Shown: piece after piece, positions 9,947 to 19,959 of the stretch
How the letters are laid out: the number at the start of each line of letters is the position of its first letter
Position numbering within the stretch: position 1 is the first letter of the stretch
Position numbers and translations under genes: made by a program
NCBI GenBank assembly: GCA_963920635.1
Contig: OY987308.1
Location: forward strand, 6,390,225-6,454,224
Direction: 5' to 3'
Source of the DNA: Pseudeuparius sepicola
Taxonomy: Eukaryota > Arthropoda > Insecta > Coleoptera > Anthribidae
Length of the DNA: 64,000 nt
Notes under the pieces: model-generated
Told to the model about the DNA's origin: nothing
What the model saw: the letters and a program-made list of their open reading frames with translations, nothing else
The model's database searches: none

Positions 9947-10239
9947 ACTAGAGACCGTTCCCTCGTTGCTGGTTCCCGGTTTTGGGACGGCCAGTTGTTG
10001 ACTGCTCTCTCTTGTTTTTCTTTTAGACTTGCTCCATAATTCTTCCGACCTTTCTTCGAATCTTTTCCTCTATAGCTTTCACGCACTTCAATTATTATAA
10101 CTGCCAATAGCAATACTAGGAGGCTCAATATGTCCTTTGTGGTGAATTTGGTGAAAGATTCTGTTGTTGCCGAGGTGCCGCCGCTGTTCCCTGACTGTAT
10201 TACAACAGTTTCTTCTTTTGATTGATTTTTCCCCATTTC
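9874..10239 (-). CDS. Gypsy-1 leader ORF with myristoylation-type N-terminus and a membrane segment
   Basis: The first gene after the 5' LTR starts at an ATG giving MGKNQSKEE, which fits an N-myristoylation signal (Gly2, Ser6). A Thr/Ser-rich stretch follows, then a hydrophobic segment (DILSLLVLLLAVIII) and a basic tail. It overlaps the gag frame by about 70 nt in another frame, so it may be the original start of gag separated by a frameshift, or a separate short ORF. An alternative ATG lies 18 nt upstream (MSRQRHE). Role unknown; membrane targeting of gag is an inference. Confidence 0.5.
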   Translation of the reverse strand, partial: EMGKNQSKEETVVIQSGNSGGTSATTESFTKFTTKDILSLLVLLLAVIIIEVRESYRGKDSKKGRKNYGASLKEKQERAVNNWPSQNREPATRERSLVWRKAASPQRGSYFAWPQLNSDTS

Positions 10240-10301
10240 ATGTCGTTGTCTGCTCAATTTTTTTTATTATTTCTAGTACAGTTGAAAAGGCAGGGTCGTC
10301 A

Positions 10302-10494
10302 TGTAGTGGAATCAAACAGGTTGGTTGTCGATGTCACATCTTTATTCTATGAATGCTTCAATTCGTCTCCTCCAATATACAATTGTTATAGTTACCTACT
10401 TTAGTGTCCTACATTCTAAACTGCTGCCTAGCTATATTTATGTTTAAACTAATAAATAAAATAACGATAATGATAATTATAAGAAGGCACTACA
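10302..10494 (-). repeat. 5' LTR of Gypsy-1
   Basis: This is the partner of 4728-4927, 12 bp shorter through one indel in the ATAATGATAAT stretch. Its outer end reads GGCACTACA and then GCTC. The extra CTACA makes perfect inverted ends TGTAGTG/CACTACA; the other LTR lacks it, so the true terminus is uncertain by 5 bp. Confidence 0.85.
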
Positions 10495-10704
10495 GCTCTG
10501 TCCTCAGTTATTCGTTCGGAATGGTGAATTGGACCAACACGGACATCAACAACCTGCAGCGAAAAATTAGGACACTACTGACATAAGCTCATAAACATCA
10601 TCCCTGTAGCGCCGTAGAAAGAACAACTTTGCCACGTCAACTAGAAGGAAGAGGATTGGCAGACCTCAACAAGAAATTGGACCAACAAATATTAAATCTG
10701 CGTA
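10495..10704 (+). mobile_element. R4/Dong-like copy, remainder after the Gypsy insertion
   Basis: This segment resumes with GCTCTGTCCTCAGTTATTCG and codes for the same SYSFGMVNWTNTDINNLQRK stretch as the other copies. It carries a stop (ACATAAGCTC) near 10580, and after LDQQILNLRN near 10704 it switches abruptly to a minus copy. With 3676-4727 it forms one interrupted copy. Confidence 0.8.
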
Positions 10705-10706
10705 AT

Positions 10707-12462
10707 TCCTGCTTCTTCCTGCCTCTTCCTCCTAGTTGACGTGGCAGAGTAGTTCTTTCTACGGCGCTACGGGGATGATGTTTATGAGCTTTTGTCAGTA
10801 GTGTCCTAACTTTTCGCTGCAGGTTGTTGATGTCCGTGTTGGTCCAATTCACTATTCCAAACGAATAGCTGAGTACAGAGCACGCATACGTGTTCAGGGC
10901 CTTAAACAAATTCCTGCTGTTAAGATCAGTTCGCACTACTTGTCTTGCTCTCTTGATGAATTCATTCCTTAAATCGATCTTCATTGTTCGATGGTCTATC
11001 CTTTGAGCTTGTTTCATCCCGAGATACTTGTATGTATCTCTCCTGGCCATCCTGCATCTCGTGTGCGCCTTGTTCGAACTTTCCCCGGACGATGTTAAGG
11101 GTGCGGCACTTGTCCAGTCCAAACTGCATTCCGATGTCCCTGGAGAACTCCTCTACAATTTTAAGCATTTGCGTTACTTGGTTTTTGGTTGCGGCCATCA
11201 GTTTTAAATCATCCATATATAATAGGTGATTCAACTTGATCGCTTCTGCGTTGTTGCTTTTGATAGCGAAGCCGTATTTTGTAGAGTTCAACCGATGTGA
11301 TAGAGGGTTCATCGCCATGCAGAACCACAGTGGACTGAGTGAATCTCCTTGGAAAATCCCTCTTCGGATGTTGATTGTGTCGGTCTCGATGTTGCTGCTT
11401 GCGGTTCTGAGTTGTATCTTAGTGCGCCAGGTTGTCATAACGTGTTCTAAAAAGGAAACTGTATGATGATCTATTTTATACAGCTTTAAGATACCTGTTA
11501 GCCAGTCGTGAGGTACGGAATCAAATGCTTTTTTGTAGTCCACATAAGCCATGTAGAGGTTTCGTTGCTTGGAATGAGCCTGGTTGCAGATGACAGAGTC
11601 TATGATGAGTTGCTCTTTGCATCCCATTGCGCCCTTCGAGCAGCCCTTCTGCTGCATTGCCATGATGTTGTTCCGCTCGCAGTGAGCATATATTCGCTGC
11701 GTAAGGCAAGAAGTGATTATCTTGTACAGCGTAGGCAAGCAGGTTATTGGGCGGCACTTGGCAGGGTTATCCGTATTCCGCTGGTCTTTTGGTAACAAGT
11801 AGGTGGCACCCTGTGTAAGAAACAATGGCATTTTTAGTGGATCGAGCAAGACTTCATTAATTAAGGTAGTTATTTGTTCATGCGTGCACCACAACTTCTT
11901 AATCCAATAATTTTGGAGATGATCTGGACCTGGTGCCTTCCAGTTGTGGGAATTCCTGATGACATTGGAGACCTCATCGGTTGTGAATTGCTCGTGTTGC
12001 ATCTGGCTATAGTTCCGGCCCATCTCGCGTTCTTTACTGATCCAGCTTGCACTGACATTGTATGGACCTGGTGTGGCAAGCTGATTTCTCCAGAAACCGT
12101 CGACCTGTTCTCTGCTAGGGCAACTCGTATTTGTGGCATCGGCGCTAGAATTCAAAGTACGGTAGAAAACTTTTTCTGATCGTTCAAAAAGTTTGTTGTC
12201 TCGTTTCCTGCTGTTACTAGCCTTGTATCTCCTCAGACGCCCTGCGAAAACAGAAAGTTTTTGTTTTAATGTATCAAGACATTGTTGAGCAGTGATGTTC
12301 GCGGGGTCACGCTGAGAATGCATTTGGGTGCGGCTTATTATTGCCTGCACCGCCCTCTGGATCTTTCTAGTTCTAACTCCTCTGATATATTCCGTTACTT
12401 GTCCTATGTCTTTACGGAGACTCTCGATCTTCCGATTTAGTCGCGTCTCCCATTGAGCCATT
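10707..12462 (-). mobile_element. R4/Dong-like element with reverse transcriptase (minus copy)
   Basis: This is the most informative copy for the reverse transcriptase. On the minus strand it begins right after a (TAA)n tract at 12479-12461 with MAQWETRLNRK. It runs through the whole RT to the PRQLGGRGRK segment near 10725, where it abuts the plus copy. The 3' part with knuckle, endonuclease and UTR is missing. Confidence 0.88.
10962..12462 (-). CDS. R4-clade reverse transcriptase region
   Basis: The open frame reads from the N-terminal basic segment (MAQWETRLNRK) through a linker and into RT. Fingers: NWKAPGPDHLQNYWIKK. Palm A: AYVDYKKAFDSVPH (catalytic Asp). Motif B: RRGIFQGDSLSPLWF. Motif C: YMDDLKL, with the two catalytic Asp. 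Thumb region: GMQFGLDKCRTLNI. The frame shifts after MQDGQE (about 11040), and coding continues in the next frame to about 10725 with YKYLGMKQAQ and VVRTDLNSRNLF. It copies element RNA at a nicked target; with the C-terminal part seen elsewhere the family has one long ORF. One frameshift makes this copy defective. Confidence 0.85.
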
Positions 12463-12479
12463 ATTATTATTATTATTAT
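12461..12479 (-). repeat. (TAA)n tract joining two minus R4 copies
   Basis: Six TAA units on the minus strand separate the 3' end of the copy at 12480-14054 from the start of the copy at 12462. This is the same arrangement as in the plus array. Confidence 0.85.
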
Positions 12480-14054
12480 CAGATCCCGGGTATCCCGGAT
12501 ACCATAAGGATCTGGCTCGGACGAGACCCTTGCCATGTTATCGGGCCTTAGGTGACATTGATGTTGTTGGACGCTCCTGCACTCCCCATGTACTTCCTGA
12601 CGGTTCGGGCTGTCGCAAGTAGTACCGCTTTCTGCATGGACCTGTAAAGATTATCAGTTAGACCCAGCTCTTTGATGTTTCTCAGCAAACTTTTTGGTAT
12701 GACACCAGTTGTTGACACGATGATTGGAATCGTCTGGACGTTGTACATTTCCCATTGCCTTCTAATTCGTTCTTCTAAGTCTCTGTACTTCGCGATCTTC
12801 TCGACTTGCTTCACACGCAGGTTGTTGTTGTTCGGGATGGCCACATCAATCAGAGTTGTCTTCCTAGAAATTTTATCAACTATTATAAGGTTCGGTCTGT
12901 TATGGGCAACTCGTTGATCTGTCAGAACTGTACGATCTCAATACATCTTTTAGTTGCTGTTCTCAAGAACAGGCTCCGGTGTGTAGCTTTAATATGGGTG
13001 CAAATATGGTGCAAGATCTTGGCAACTGAATCGTGTAGTTCCTTATATTCCGTTGATGCGAACATCTGACATCCTCCTGTTATGTGCTGGATTGTTTCTG
13101 AAGTTGGGCACCCGTATCTGCATCTGTCATCCACTACCGATGCATCTCCTACAATGAATTTTAGGTAGTTGCGAGTTGGTATAACCTGATCTTGTATGGC
13201 CAGTAAGAAGCCTTCCGTCTCGGGGAACATTCGTCCCGAGGTCAGCCAATAGTACGACGCTAACTTGTCGACATGTTCCTAGTTAACCTCATCAGGATGC
13301 CTCCCGTGCAGCGGCTTCTCTAACCACCTCTAACCACGCAGATTTAATATTTGTTGGTCCAATTGCTTGCTGAGGTCTGCCAATCCTCTTCCTTCTTGTT
13401 GACGTGGCAGAGTTGTTCTTTCTTCGGCGCTACGGGGATGATGTTTATGAGCTTTTGTCCGTAGTGTCCTAACTTTTCGTTGCAAGTTGTTGATGTCCGT
13501 GTTGGTCCAATTCACTATTCCGAAGGAATAGCTGAGTACAGAGCACGCATACGTGTTTAGGACCTTAAACAAATCGCTGCTGTTAAGATCAGTTCGCACT
13601 ACTTGTCTTACTCTCTTGATGAATTCGTTATTTAAATCGGTCTTCATTGTTCGATGGTCTATCCTTTGAGCTTGTTTCATCCCGAGATACTTGTATGTAT
13701 CTCCCATGCTCATTGCTTCGATCTCCTGGCCGTCCTGCATCTCGTGTGCGCCTTGTTCGAGCTTTCCCCGGGCGATGTTAAGGGTGCGGCACTTGTCCAG
13801 TACAAACTGCATTCCGATGTCCCTGGAGAACTCTACAATTTTAAGCATTTGCGTTAGTTAGTTTTTGGTTGCGGCCATCAGTTTTAAATCATCCATATAT
13901 AATAGGTGATTCAATTTGATCGCTTCTGCGTTGTTGCTTTTGATAGCGAAGCCGTATTTTGTAGAGTTCAACCGATGTGATAGAGGATTCATCGCCATGC
14001 AGAACCACAGAGGACTGAGTGAATCTCCTTGGAAAATCCCTCTTCGGATGTTGA
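12480..14054 (-). mobile_element. R4/Dong-like element with internal deletion and short 3' UTR (minus copy)
   Basis: On the minus strand the copy starts after a (TAA)n tract (14073-14055) within the RT (INIRRGIFQGD) and passes the YMDD box near 13905. A gap of about 57 codons, relative to the 923-2278 copy, joins LDQQILNLR directly to the region before GKPLHGRHP near 13335. It then runs through knuckle, endonuclease and stop to a 3' UTR. The UTR ends at GGGATCTGA, about 60 nt earlier than in other copies, yet still runs into TAA repeats. Confidence 0.85.
12548..13848 (-). pseudogene. R4-clade polyprotein fragments (RT thumb to endonuclease)
   Basis: Coding remnants in three frames. 13848-13330 covers MLKIVEFSRDIGMQF to LDQQILNLRG. 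13230-12922 carries MFPETEGFLLAIQDQ and the CRYGCP...HITGGC knuckle. 12844-12548 carries the endonuclease tail (LRVKQVEKIAKYRDLEERI) to NINVT. An insertion-type disruption near 12935-13010 replaces part of the endonuclease core, so the nuclease is not intact. Confidence 0.75.
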
Positions 14055-14073
14055 TTATTATTATTATTATTAA
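14055..14073 (-). repeat. (TAA)n tract at the edge of the R4 array
   Basis: TTATTATTATTATTATTAA marks the 5' truncation point of the last minus R4 copy and the right edge of the whole array. Confidence 0.8.
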
Positions 14074-14130
14074 TTGTTCTGATTACATAGTTTTAAGTTA
14101 GTTATATAGCTGTGCTTTCTTTTGTGAAAA

Positions 14131-15306
14131 ATGGCCGAAATGAGAGCTAATCAGCATGTTCGATTGTACGATATTTACAAGACCATTAATCCTTTTGCTG
14201 TCTCATATGAAACATATCGCAACATTTTTAATAAACATTTCAACATCAGTCTCGGTTATCCGTGTTCTGATACTTGCAGTACCTACGACAACTTCACAGC
14301 TGAGGTAAAGGTTCTTCAGACGAAACTGAATGTAGGACATGATACATCTGCCCAAAAGAAAATAGAGGATAAGATAAAAAAAAGTACAACGGAGAAGCAA
14401 TTACACAAAGCTAAAGCTGAGGTGTTCTATGAGAGAAAAAAGAAAGCCCGAAAAACGGCAATGACGAATGTTGAAAAAATGAAGCTAACGCTATGGACTT
14501 TCAAAAAAATTTACCTACTCTTAATATTCCGAGTCATGGCGTGTATTATAGAAGACAACTGACTTTAAACTAATATTCATGTATTGTCAACAAGAAGTCA
14601 GTTTAGCTTTATCCTGAAACCATAGGAGGAAAGGGCTTGAAGTCGTATCATTTCATCTTTATTCCGCTTCATGGAATAGTACGTTCCCTCCACATATTCT
14701 GTGATTCATGTGGTAAACAGAAACTTTACCGTGTTCCGCTATCTTCATTATGTCGTTATTGTTACGAAGAGACTAGACACAATTGAAGTAACGTGTTTCC
14801 AATAACAGGACACTCCTACATGGAGTGCGATCGAGATTTGGGCGTGATCAATCAGAAAATTAGAACTGAACTTCCGGAAGACTAGTACAGAGAAATTAGA
14901 TCGTGCAGAGTAAAACCCAATCCATTCAATGTCATGGAAGTTAACCAATCACTTATACGAAACTGGTCTCAAATGTTGGACACCATTTACGTGAAAAAAC
15001 CACCATATAAATATATAAAAAGATGATATGACCATACCAAAACTAGTTGATATTAAGTGTGCGCAGATTAGAAAGGGGTCACGAAGGCTTTATTATAAAG
15101 GAGAACTTGAAGAATCTACTTTAAAGAATCTTGTATTTTAAAGCCGAAATTTTAACTCGAACTACCTCCAAAAATATCATCTAATAGAGGTGTCAACACA
15201 AAAAAGAAAGACGTTAACATTAAAGACTTGTTAATCCTCCGAGAATGTTGCAATTTTTTGCAGATTTGCCCAGTTCAGAAAATAATGACGACTTAGGAAA
15301 ATCGTG
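14131..15306 (+). pseudogene. Decayed member of an insect-expanded family (DUF7869-like), copy A
   Basis: A 143-codon ATG frame (MAEMRANQHV) codes for the conserved segments YETYRNIFNKHFNISLGYP and a helical Lys-rich stretch KAKAEVFYERKKKARKTA. After a frame change, decayed pieces of the downstream domain can be read: FQKNLPTLNIPSHGVYYRRQL near 14495, CDSCG near 14705, HSYMECDRDLGVINQKI near 14815 and CRVKPNPFN near 14910. This order matches a multi-copy insect family with a metal-dependent nuclease- or transposase-like domain often labelled DUF7869; I name it from memory. A pogo-like element cuts it at 15308. Confidence 0.6.
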
Positions 15307-15308
15307 TA
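15307..15308. other. TA target duplication, left
   Basis: TA at 15307-15308 and again at 18385-18386 flank the inverted terminal repeats, as for Tc1/mariner/pogo insertions. Confidence 0.85.
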
Positions 15309-15328
15309 GGGTCATTGTGGTAACAGTG
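15309..15328 (+). repeat. Left terminal inverted repeat of the pogo-like element
   Basis: GGGTCATTGTGGTAACAGTG at the left pairs exactly with the reverse complement at 18365-18384. Just inside it, ACAGTGAATC/ACAGTGGATC motifs recur. Confidence 0.92.
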
Positions 15329-15689
15329 AATCAGGTGGCTACAGTGGATCAGCGGCCATTTTTTAAAAGGAAGCGACCTATTGTTATCTTCTCTGTCTTA
15401 AGACGTTATATGTCCGATGCCCCGTTGCTTGCTTTAGTATTCATTTAACAAGCTAGTGGTGCAGACGTTTTGCGGAGTGAAATAGGTTTTACGTGTCCAG
15501 AATTTTATTTCGAAAGTAAGTTTTCTGTTTGTTTGGTAGCCATAGTACCTAAAATAAACTATTTATTATATTGCTATCATAAAGGAGTGCTTGTAAGCTA
15601 CATATTTTCGTATCGGACCAAATAAAAGCTATTATTGAGAAGAGGTGAAAGTTAATTTAATTAAACCGAGTCAAGATAGTACACAGTGA

Positions 15690-15740
15690 ACCAACGGTCT
15701 TAAGTACACAGTGAATCGCGATTCACTGTGTACCTAGGAT
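15690..15740. repeat. Subterminal CACAGTGAATC motifs, including a palindrome
   Basis: ACACAGTGAACC and ACACAGTGAATCGCG-ATTCACTGTGTACC lie upstream of the transposase gene. Similar copies lie at 18140-18205 (ATTCAGTGTGTAC, TGAATCACTGTTG, ACACAGTGAATC). They look like repeated transposase binding sites. Confidence 0.6.
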
Positions 15741-15840
15741 CATTGATACATAATTAACAGTGTACCTAACTAAATCTTTTAATTTAAAATGGAATGGAAA
15801 TGGCTTTGAACCCTACAATGTTGTTGTTTTATTTTACAGT

Positions 15841-17879
15841 ATGCCTCGTAAACAACTGCAAAGAAAAATTGGCAAACACTCTAAAGAAGATATGGAACAA
15901 GCATTACATCATATTAGAAATGGTACTAGTATTCGCCAAGTGTCCAGAGATACTGGCATAGCTTTTGCGACGATTCGACGCTATTATGAGAAATTCAAAA
16001 GTGCAAATTACTCTATTGAAAATGTGCCTAACTATGACATTAATAAAATTTTTACTGACGAACAAGAAACCGCCTTAAAGGAATATTACAAACATTGTGC
16101 CTTACTATTTTATGGACTGACTACAACTGATTGCCGACATGTGGCATATGAGATGGCCAAGATGAATAATGTAAAAATGCCAAAATCGTGGCAAATAAAT
16201 AAATTGGCAGGGATAGATTGGCTTAAATCCTTTCGCAGAAGACATCGACCTGTCTCTGAGAAAGCCAGAGCCATGCAGTCTGGCGAGAGCTACGGCCTTC
16301 AACAAGGCCAATGTTAAGACATTTTTTGATAATTTAGAAAGAAATCCAGCTTTCTCAGATGGGACTAGAATCTATAACCTGGACGAAACTTCAACTACGA
16401 CCGTACAAAGACCTCAAAAAGTTTTAGGACCAAAAGGCCGTAAAAATTTAGGAAAAGTAACGAGTGGGGCAAAGGGAACACTCGTTACTACCTGTTGCAT
16501 AGTCAATGCTAGCGGTCAAGCTTTGCCGCCAGCGTTAGTGTTTCCCCGAAAAAAATTTAAGTTGCACATGATAAAAGGAACTACTTCAGGGTCGCTGGGA
16601 TTGGCCGCACCAACGGGCTGGATGAACAGCGACATATTCGTGGATGTCATGAACCATTTTATTAAGCATTCAAACAGCTCGCCAGAGAATCCTAGCATTT
16701 TGATTATGGACAACCATGAGTCCCACCTATCCATAGAAGCCTTGAACAGAGCAAAGTCTTCTGGAGTGACTGTAATTACACTCCATCCTCATACATCAGC
16801 AAAATTGCAGCCTTTAGATGTTGGAATATTTGCCCCATTCAAATGGTACTACAATAGTGCCATTGACTCGTGGTTACTGCATCATCCCGGCCAACCGATC
16901 AGTATTTACGATATAGGTGAGATTGTGGGCATTGCTTTTTTGAAAGCTATGACACCAATAAATATTATCAATGCTTTCAAAAAAACCGGAATTTATCCGT
17001 TTGACCGAGATGTCTTCACAGAACAAGACTATCTGCCAAGTTCGGTGACTGACCGTCCTTCTCCTGAATGCGAAGTAAGGGTTAATTCTCCGCCTGGTAT
17101 TCTAGCCCCTTTTAAGCCAGATACTAACACTCAACTTTCTGATAATGAAGGAGATTTTGCCGAGCCAATTGCTTCTACATCCAGTTGTACAAATTTGCGA
17201 ACTGGTAAACCAGTTTCTGATCCCTTGCTCAGAAAATCAGTAGTTCCCTCTAATAGTCAACTTGTAACACCATTTGAGTTTAGAGAGCCAATTAAAGCAG
17301 GGCCCCGGAAGAATAAAAGAAAGCCAAGAAAGCTTGGTCGTAGTTTTATTGCTACAGACACCCGAAAAAACAGAAATTGAGACTGAAAAACTGTCAGCAA
17401 AGAGACGAAAGACTTAAAAAGAATCACATGTTAGAAAGGTACTGCAGGATTCGGAATCAGAAGACGAAAGTGAAATAGTGCTTCAAGATAGTGACAACGA
17501 TGATGACTGGTGGGAAGATGAAGATGAAGAGAATGGGGAGCCCTTAACAAATGCAATGTTGATACAGAATGTTCTAAATAGGCAACCCCAAGAGGGAGAT
17601 TTTGTGATTGTTCTATTTTCTGGCAAAAGGCAAAATGTTTTTTACATCGCAAAAATTATAAAGCTCAGAAACAAAGACTTCGAATATTATGCCAGTTTTT
17701 TGAGGTTAAAAAATAATTCGGCCGACTTATTTCACTTTCCTATTGTTCCTGACTTGTCATACGTTAACGAAGATGATATAAAAATGATATTACCAAAACC
17801 TCGTGTTTGTGGTAGCACCATAAGGCAGCAATCCTATTTGCAATTTGCTGTCAATTTTTCAGAATTAAATATTCGCTGA
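15841..17879 (+). pseudogene. pogo/Tigger-like transposase with two frameshifts and one stop
   Basis: The start is ATG 15841, just after a TTTTACAG acceptor-like sequence. The N-terminus (15841-16300) has a helix-turn-helix of the Psq/CENP-B type (TSIRQVSRDTGIAFATIRRYYEK). A frameshift near 16235-16315 moves to the frame with the DDE_1 catalytic domain: first Asp in IYNLDETS (about 16380), second in IMDNHESH (about 16710) and third in LQPLDVGIFAPF (about 16820). A second frameshift near 17360 and a TAA near 17416 precede an acidic C-terminus (DSDNDDDWWEDEDEE) with a folded tail (17478-17879). The catalytic residues remain, but the frame is broken. Confidence 0.85.
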
Positions 17880-18364
17880 AACTAATTTATATCGTTCTAT
17901 ATATGTAACACTGATTATTTAAAGTCTGAATAATGGTTGTGACTAGAATTCGTTTTTGTTTTTTACTATAAGTCTGTTTGATAGCTGTGAGAAGAATTTA
18001 TTGTTTTAGTTTTATTTTTTAAATAAAGTCTTCGAATAATCCTGCATCCGACTTTATTCAGCAAATTTGACGAGAGCAGTTCAAAGTTCATCCTTAGAAT
18101 AGTAGAATAGATTTTTATTTAAACCTATTGGCTTTTTAAGACACGATTCAGTGTGTACTCGAAGGTGAATCACTGTTGACACTACCTGGTACACAGTGAA
18201 TCAGCAAATGATTTTTTTAAAAATGTCAAATATTTGGAAGCTGTCAAAAAAATTCGAATATTACTGACAATAAAATTCAGACATCAATCGTACTGAAGTA
18301 TTATGCTTGTTTCCAGAATTATATCTGCAATTAGTTCCGAAATAATAATGAAAAAAAAATGATC

Positions 18365-18384
18365 CACTGTTACCACAATGACCC
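18365..18384 (-). repeat. Right terminal inverted repeat of the pogo-like element
   Basis: CACTGTTACCACAATGACCC is the exact reverse complement of the left end and is followed by the TA duplication. Confidence 0.92.
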
Positions 18385-18386
18385 TA

Positions 18387-18450
18387 CTGAATTTTAGATT
18401 ATCATGATATTTACTTAAAAAAAATTTTACTTTAAGTTGTTATTCTAGTT
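18387..18450 (+). pseudogene. 3' tail of DUF7869-like copy A, after the pogo insertion
   Basis: CTGAATTTTAGATTATCATG and TTACTTTAAGTTGTTATTCTAG match the end of the other copy at 21136-21195, so this is the downstream piece of copy A. Confidence 0.55.
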
Positions 18451-18461
18451 AATTTTAGGAG

Positions 18462-19340
18462 ATAGAGGATAAAGTCAAAAAAATTATAACGGAGAACCGA
18501 TTACACAAAGCTAAAGCTGAGGTGTTCTATAAGAGAAAGAAGAAAGCTCGAAAAACGGCAATGGCAAATGTTGAAATTGACGCTATCGCTGTGGACTTTT
18601 AAAAAAATTTAGCTACTCTTAATATTCCGAGTCACTTTAAACTAATATTCATGTATACAAGAAGTCATTTTAGCCTTATCCTGAAACCATAGGAGGAAAG
18701 GGCTTGAAGTCGTATCATTTCTTCATCATTTCATCTTTGTTCTGCTTCATGGAAGAGTACGTTCCCTCCACATATTCTGTGATTCATGTGGAGGTGAAAA
18801 CAAAAATTTTACCGTATTCCGCTGGCTTCATTATGTCGTTAATGTTACGAAGAGACTAGACACAATTGAAGTAACGTTTCCAATAACAGGACACTCCTAC
18901 ATGGAGTGCGATCGAGATATGGGCGTGATCAATCAGAAAATTAGAGCTGAACTTCCGGAAGACTGGTACAGAGAAATTAGATCATGCAGAGTAAAACCCA
19001 ATCCATTCAATGTCTTGGAAGTTGACCAATCACAAACTGGTCTCAATCAAGACCAATCCGAGAGCTAAGAATATCAAATGTTCATCCACGACTGCTGAGT
19101 TGCAGCTTCCAGAGAGGGAGTTTATTTTACCACCAAATTTATACACCGGTAAGTTTGCTTTACAACTTAATCGCTTTCGCTTTTTTATGCATTATTCCTT
19201 TTACAGATTCAATAAAAATATTGCAGGAGAAATTCATAGATCTGCTCTATCTGAGCAAGTTCTGCACCCCTGAAAATGCCAGGTCAGTTTACAAAGACTT
19301 ACCCCATAACCAACAACCAGCAAAAAGGAAATAGAAAAAA
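18462..19340 (+). pseudogene. Decayed DUF7869-like copy B with a retained intron
   Basis: The segment repeats the middle of copy A: ATAGAGGATAAAG..., KAKAEVFYKRKKKARKTAM near 18505, the ICDSCG-like region near 18775 and HSYMECDRDMGVINQKI near 18890. It then has CRVKPNPFNVLEV (18985). Further on, FILPPNLYTG (about 19120-19147) meets GTAAGTTTGC and, after TTTTACAG (19199-19206), coding resumes with a C-terminal segment (LSKFCTPENARSVYKDLP). Donor and acceptor are well formed, so an intron of about 59 bp is likely. Frames are broken elsewhere. Confidence 0.5.
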
Positions 19341-19379
19341 GATAAGGGGTATTTTTCATTATATAAATATGGGACATTT

Positions 19380-19900
19380 CGCTTTTTTCCGTGTTAAGAA
19401 TGTTTTTTTTTTTTTCATTTAATAAAGTATATTTTTTTGTTTCGAAGTTTTTTAAAATTAATATCCATCAAATATTATACAAAACAGTATATAGCACAAA
19501 CAGATACCAAATTATTCAAATTATACTATGCTAGTAAGTGCTCTAAAGTGCAAAATTTGATTTTTCAAAACGACACTTTATGGACATTTCGCCTTTCTTA
19601 CGTGGATTCTTTAAATGTTTTCAAAAAATAACCTAAAAACAAAGAGCAGTTATTTTTTATTACGACAAATTGCATTTTGCTAATAAACAAATATTTTTAA
19701 ATAAGTAAGAATATGCCAATAATTAATAGTGAAAATGAATATAATGATAATATTGTGAATCAAGGAACCATAATAGCAACCAATATTTCTGCATACCTTG
19801 GGCAATTAAAGAAATGGGTTAATAACATCTTTTCTACGAAGAAACTCCAATTATCATCCTAATCTTACTGACCAACGAGGTAAAAAAGATAGTAACAAAA
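19380..19900. other. AT-rich stretch without a gene
   Basis: I see no coding potential here. Two diverged segments share GGACATTTCGC(C/T)TTT followed by a CGTG and TTTAAATG-type text (about 19371 and 19580), suggesting an old tandem duplication. Homopolymer T and A runs are common. Confidence 0.4.
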
Positions 19901-19959
19901 TGAAGGAGATAGGTGAAAAAAAGTTACAATAATATAAAACTCACATTGAATCTTATTAT

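Larger units (their letters stand above)
4728..10494 (-). mobile_element. Gypsy-type LTR retrotransposon (Gypsy-1), decayed, nested in R4 copy
   Basis: This is an LTR element in minus orientation with direct repeats of about 200 bp at both ends, a polypurine tract, a gag-like ORF, an aspartic protease remnant, RT, RNase H and integrase. The order PR-RT-RH-IN is Gypsy/Metaviridae. No env-like frame is present. Pol is broken in several places. The two LTRs differ by a 12-bp indel and a few substitutions, so the insertion is not very recent. It interrupts an R4-like copy and carries a 4-bp duplication. Confidence 0.9.
15309..18384 (+). mobile_element. pogo/Tigger-like DNA transposon, full length but mutated
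   Basis: A 3076-bp element has perfect 20-bp terminal inverted repeats (15309-15328 and 18365-18384), TA duplications on both sides and a DDE transposase in between. The flanking sequence (GGAAAATCGTG-TA / TA-CTGAATTTTAG) is continuous in a paralogous host copy at 21120-21150 (GGAAAATCATGTACTGAATTTTAG). That shows the empty site and proves the boundaries. Confidence 0.93.
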
